64,000 nucleotides of DNA from Chromatiaceae bacterium (GTDB lineage: Bacteria > Pseudomonadota > Gammaproteobacteria > Chromatiales > Chromatiaceae). Shown here one piece after another: positions 62,354 to 64,000 of the stretch; within the stretch, counting starts at the first letter, position 1, and each line of letters opens with the position of its first letter. Under the pieces are notes generated by a model. The model did not search any database. It was not told where the DNA came from and saw only the letters and a list, made by a program, of their open reading frames with translations. The stretch spans positions 50,118 through 114,117 of the forward strand of contig JALWWO010000018.1 in NCBI GenBank assembly GCA_027078745.1. The letters are read 5' to 3'. Both the position numbers and the translations under genes were made by a program.

Positions 62354-63873
62354 ACGCACAGGGTTGCAGCTTAGGGGAACTGCTAGCCGGATGGGTCGAT
62401 CCCGCACCCGCGGATCTGTTGATCCGAGGGCTTGCGCTCGACAGCAGGCAGGTGCAGCCCGGCGATCTGTTCCTCGCCTATCCAGGCACCGCCCAACACG
62501 GGTTGGCCTATGCGCAAGCAGCGCGGGAACAGGGGGCAGCGGCCATCTTAGCCCAGCCGGATGCGCGCTGGCCTTTGGCCTCTCTGGCATCGCTCAGCGC
62601 CCAGCTGGGCATTCCTGTGATTCCGTTTTCCCAGCTCCGTGCTCAGATCGGCCCCCTGGCAGATCGGTTCTTCGGTCAGCCCAGCGCCCGCCTTTCCGTG
62701 ATGGGGGTCACGGGCACCAACGGTAAGACAAGCGTCACCCACTATCTCGCCCAAGCCCTGAACGCCCCCTGCGGCATCATCGGCACCCTGGGCACGGGCT
62801 TTCCCGATCAGCTTCAACCCGGCACCCACACCACGCCGGATCCCGTGCAACTGCATCGGTCCTTGGCCCAGCTAGCGGCAGCAGGGGCGGAAGCGGTCGC
62901 CCTAGAAGTGTCCTCTCATGCGTTAGACCAGGATCGGGTGGCGGGGGTGCGGTTCTCCCATGCCATCTTTACCAACCTCAGCCGGGATCATCTGGACTAT
63001 CACGGGGATATGAGCGTCTATGCCCAGGCCAAGCGCAAGCTGTTCCGCAGATCGGAACTGGCCTGGGCTTTTCTGAATTTTGACGATCCCATCGCCCAGG
63101 AGATCTTGGACGATTTGCAACCGACCGTGCGCTTGGGAGGCTACAGCTTGGAACCCGAGCGTCGCTTTCCCAGCCGCTGCCAACTCTGGGTGCGCGGTCG
63201 CGCCCTGGCCATGCAGCCCCAGGGCCTGCGCATGGCGGTGGAATCCAACCTGGGCACGGGTGTTTTGGAAAGCCCCCTGTTCGGCCGCTTCAACGGGGCC
63301 AATCTGCTGGCCGTGCTCTTGATGCTGCTCGCCGGCGGCCAGTCGCTTTCCGATGCCCTGGCCCAGCTCCGGCGGGTGCGCGGGGCACCCGGGCGCATGG
63401 AGCGGTTCCAGGCACCCGGGCGGCCTCAGGTGGTGGTGGACTACGCTCACACGCCGGACGCCCTGGAGCAGGTGCTCTGCAACCTCCGGCCCCAGGTGCG
63501 GGGGCGGCTCTTCGTCGTCTTCGGCTGCGGGGGCGACCGGGACGTTGGGAAGCGGCCCATCATGGGTGCGGTGGCCGAGCGCCTGAGCGATCAGGTCATA
63601 CTGACGGATGACAATCCCCGCAGCGAGGAGGGGGACCGCATCATCCGGCAGATTCAGGCGGGCATGTGCGCGCCCGAAAGGGCTTGGGTCGAGCGCCGCC
63701 GAGATCGGGCCATCGCCCAAGCCATCGCCCAGGCAGCGCCGGAAGATCTGGTGTTGATCGCCGGCAAGGGGCATGAACGCTTTCAAGAACTGGCCACAGG
63801 TCGCGTGCCCTTCAGCGATCGGGAACAGGTGCAGCGCGCCTTGGCCGCTCGACCTCAGGAGAAACGAGCTTGA
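62350..63873 (+). CDS. murE: UDP-MurNAc-L-Ala-D-Glu:meso-DAP ligase
   Basis: MurE adds meso-diaminopimelate to the peptidoglycan precursor. The 507-residue protein has a Mur N-terminal domain (RGLALDSRQVQPGDLFLAYPG), ATP loop GVTGTNGKTSVTHYLAQ, EVSSHALDQDRV, and the DAP-specifying DNPR motif in LTDDNPRSEEGDRII. The last shows Gram-negative-type wall chemistry, matching dapA in this window. The start is TTG overlapping the ftsI stop. Confidence 0.97.
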   Translation: MNAQGCSLGELLAGWVDPAPADLLIRGLALDSRQVQPGDLFLAYPGTAQHGLAYAQAAREQGAAAILAQPDARWPLASLASLSAQLGIPVIPFSQLRAQIGPLADRFFGQPSARLSVMGVTGTNGKTSVTHYLAQALNAPCGIIGTLGTGFPDQLQPGTHTTPDPVQLHRSLAQLAAAGAEAVALEVSSHALDQDRVAGVRFSHAIFTNLSRDHLDYHGDMSVYAQAKRKLFRRSELAWAFLNFDDPIAQEILDDLQPTVRLGGYSLEPERRFPSRCQLWVRGRALAMQPQGLRMAVESNLGTGVLESPLFGRFNGANLLAVLLMLLAGGQSLSDALAQLRRVRGAPGRMERFQAPGRPQVVVDYAHTPDALEQVLCNLRPQVRGRLFVVFGCGGDRDVGKRPIMGAVAERLSDQVILTDDNPRSEEGDRIIRQIQAGMCAPERAWVERRRDRAIAQAIAQAAPEDLVLIAGKGHERFQELATGRVPFSDREQVQRALAARPQEKRA

Positions 63874-64000
63874 GTCCTGCGATCTGGTCTTCCTCAGAGG
63901 CGGTATCCTGCTGCGGCGGTACCTGGGTGGGTCCGGCAGTATCCTTTCAAGGGGTCTCCGCGGATACGCGGGAATCCCTGGAAAAACGGCTCTTCATCGC
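63870..64000 (+). CDS. murF: MurF, 3' truncated by the window
   Basis: Only 43 codons are present. A TTG start overlaps the murE stop (TTGA). The translation contains FQGVSADTRESLEKRLFI, matching the N-terminal Mur domain block of MurF, the UDP-MurNAc-tripeptide D-Ala-D-Ala ligase. The murE-murF order in the dcw cluster supports it. Expected downstream neighbours are mraY and murD. Confidence 0.88.
   Translation, partial: MSPAIWSSSEAVSCCGGTWVGPAVSFQGVSADTRESLEKRLFI

Noticed and set aside
1..64000. tRNA, rRNA, CRISPR, transposon or prophage signatures
   Set aside because: Intergenic regions were read on both strands and no cloverleaf, repeat-spacer array, transposase or phage gene was found. 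Almost all sequence is occupied by chromosomal housekeeping genes.

Overview
The window is one densely packed, roughly 60% GC bacterial chromosome segment whose gene order is gammaproteobacterial. Diagnostic blocks are rhlB divergent from trxA-rho, rhodanese-secB-gpsA, nudE divergent from a yrfG-type nucleotidase, dapA-bamC, a Mth938-domain gene divergent from alaC-hom, and rsmH-ftsL-ftsI-murE-murF. OxyR keeps Cys199 and Cys208 at the E. coli positions. Several genes point to sulfur chemistry: a secreted Trp/Gly/Tyr-rich protein resembling sulfur globule proteins, a TauE/SafE anion exporter divergent from a periplasmic thioredoxin, and an ArsR regulator with the paired cysteines of SqrR/BigR/YgaV. 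A sulfur-oxidising gammaproteobacterium is my best guess; the genus cannot be fixed from the sequence.

Layout. 1-9 kb: a 5'-truncated peptidoglycan-binding/SUMF1-like protein, an OsmC-like protein, mlaA, pyrC, the sulfur-globule-like gene, oxyR, an H-NS-like gene, a membrane J-domain protein, an SH3/coiled-coil protein and the argD-argF operon. 9-18 kb: PiT transporter with its PhoU-like partner, a CDF metal exporter, ilvA, cysS, folD, a MidA-like methyltransferase, a periplasmic thioredoxin and a TauE exporter. 18-30 kb: an exported unknown, a 782-residue protein ending in a divergent class III cyclase-like domain, an IMPase-like phosphatase, a ChaN-PDZ protein, a potassium channel operon with two RCK-type genes, nudE/yrfG and rhlB. 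29-40 kb: trxA, rho, a thioredoxin-NHL protein, envC, the ArsR regulator, a rhodanese, secB, gpsA, trmL, a class 1B pyrD, bamC and dapA. 40-50 kb: a GH114 enzyme with a SPOR protein, cbpA-cbpM plus an EgtB-like protein lacking iron ligands, a flavin reductase, an M48 protease, and alaC-hom-CbiX. 50-64 kb: two orphan sensor kinases, dnaG, queE, an RDD protein, lptG and the start of the division/cell-wall cluster, cut off in murF.

Convergent genes repeatedly overlap at their 3' ends, from 4 to 107 bp, and many tandem genes are coupled by ATGA or TTGA overlaps. Only two stretches exceed 300 bp without a gene. I saw no tRNA, rRNA, CRISPR array, insertion sequence or prophage.

The observations most worth testing are: (1) a possible persulfide-responsive regulon linking the ArsR protein to AT-rich operator-like sites before the sulfur-globule-like gene and between the TauE and thioredoxin genes; (2) an intrinsic terminator between a strong promoter and argD, suggesting attenuation; (3) the divergent cyclase-like protein; (4) the EgtB-fold protein without its iron histidines, in a cbpA-cbpM operon.
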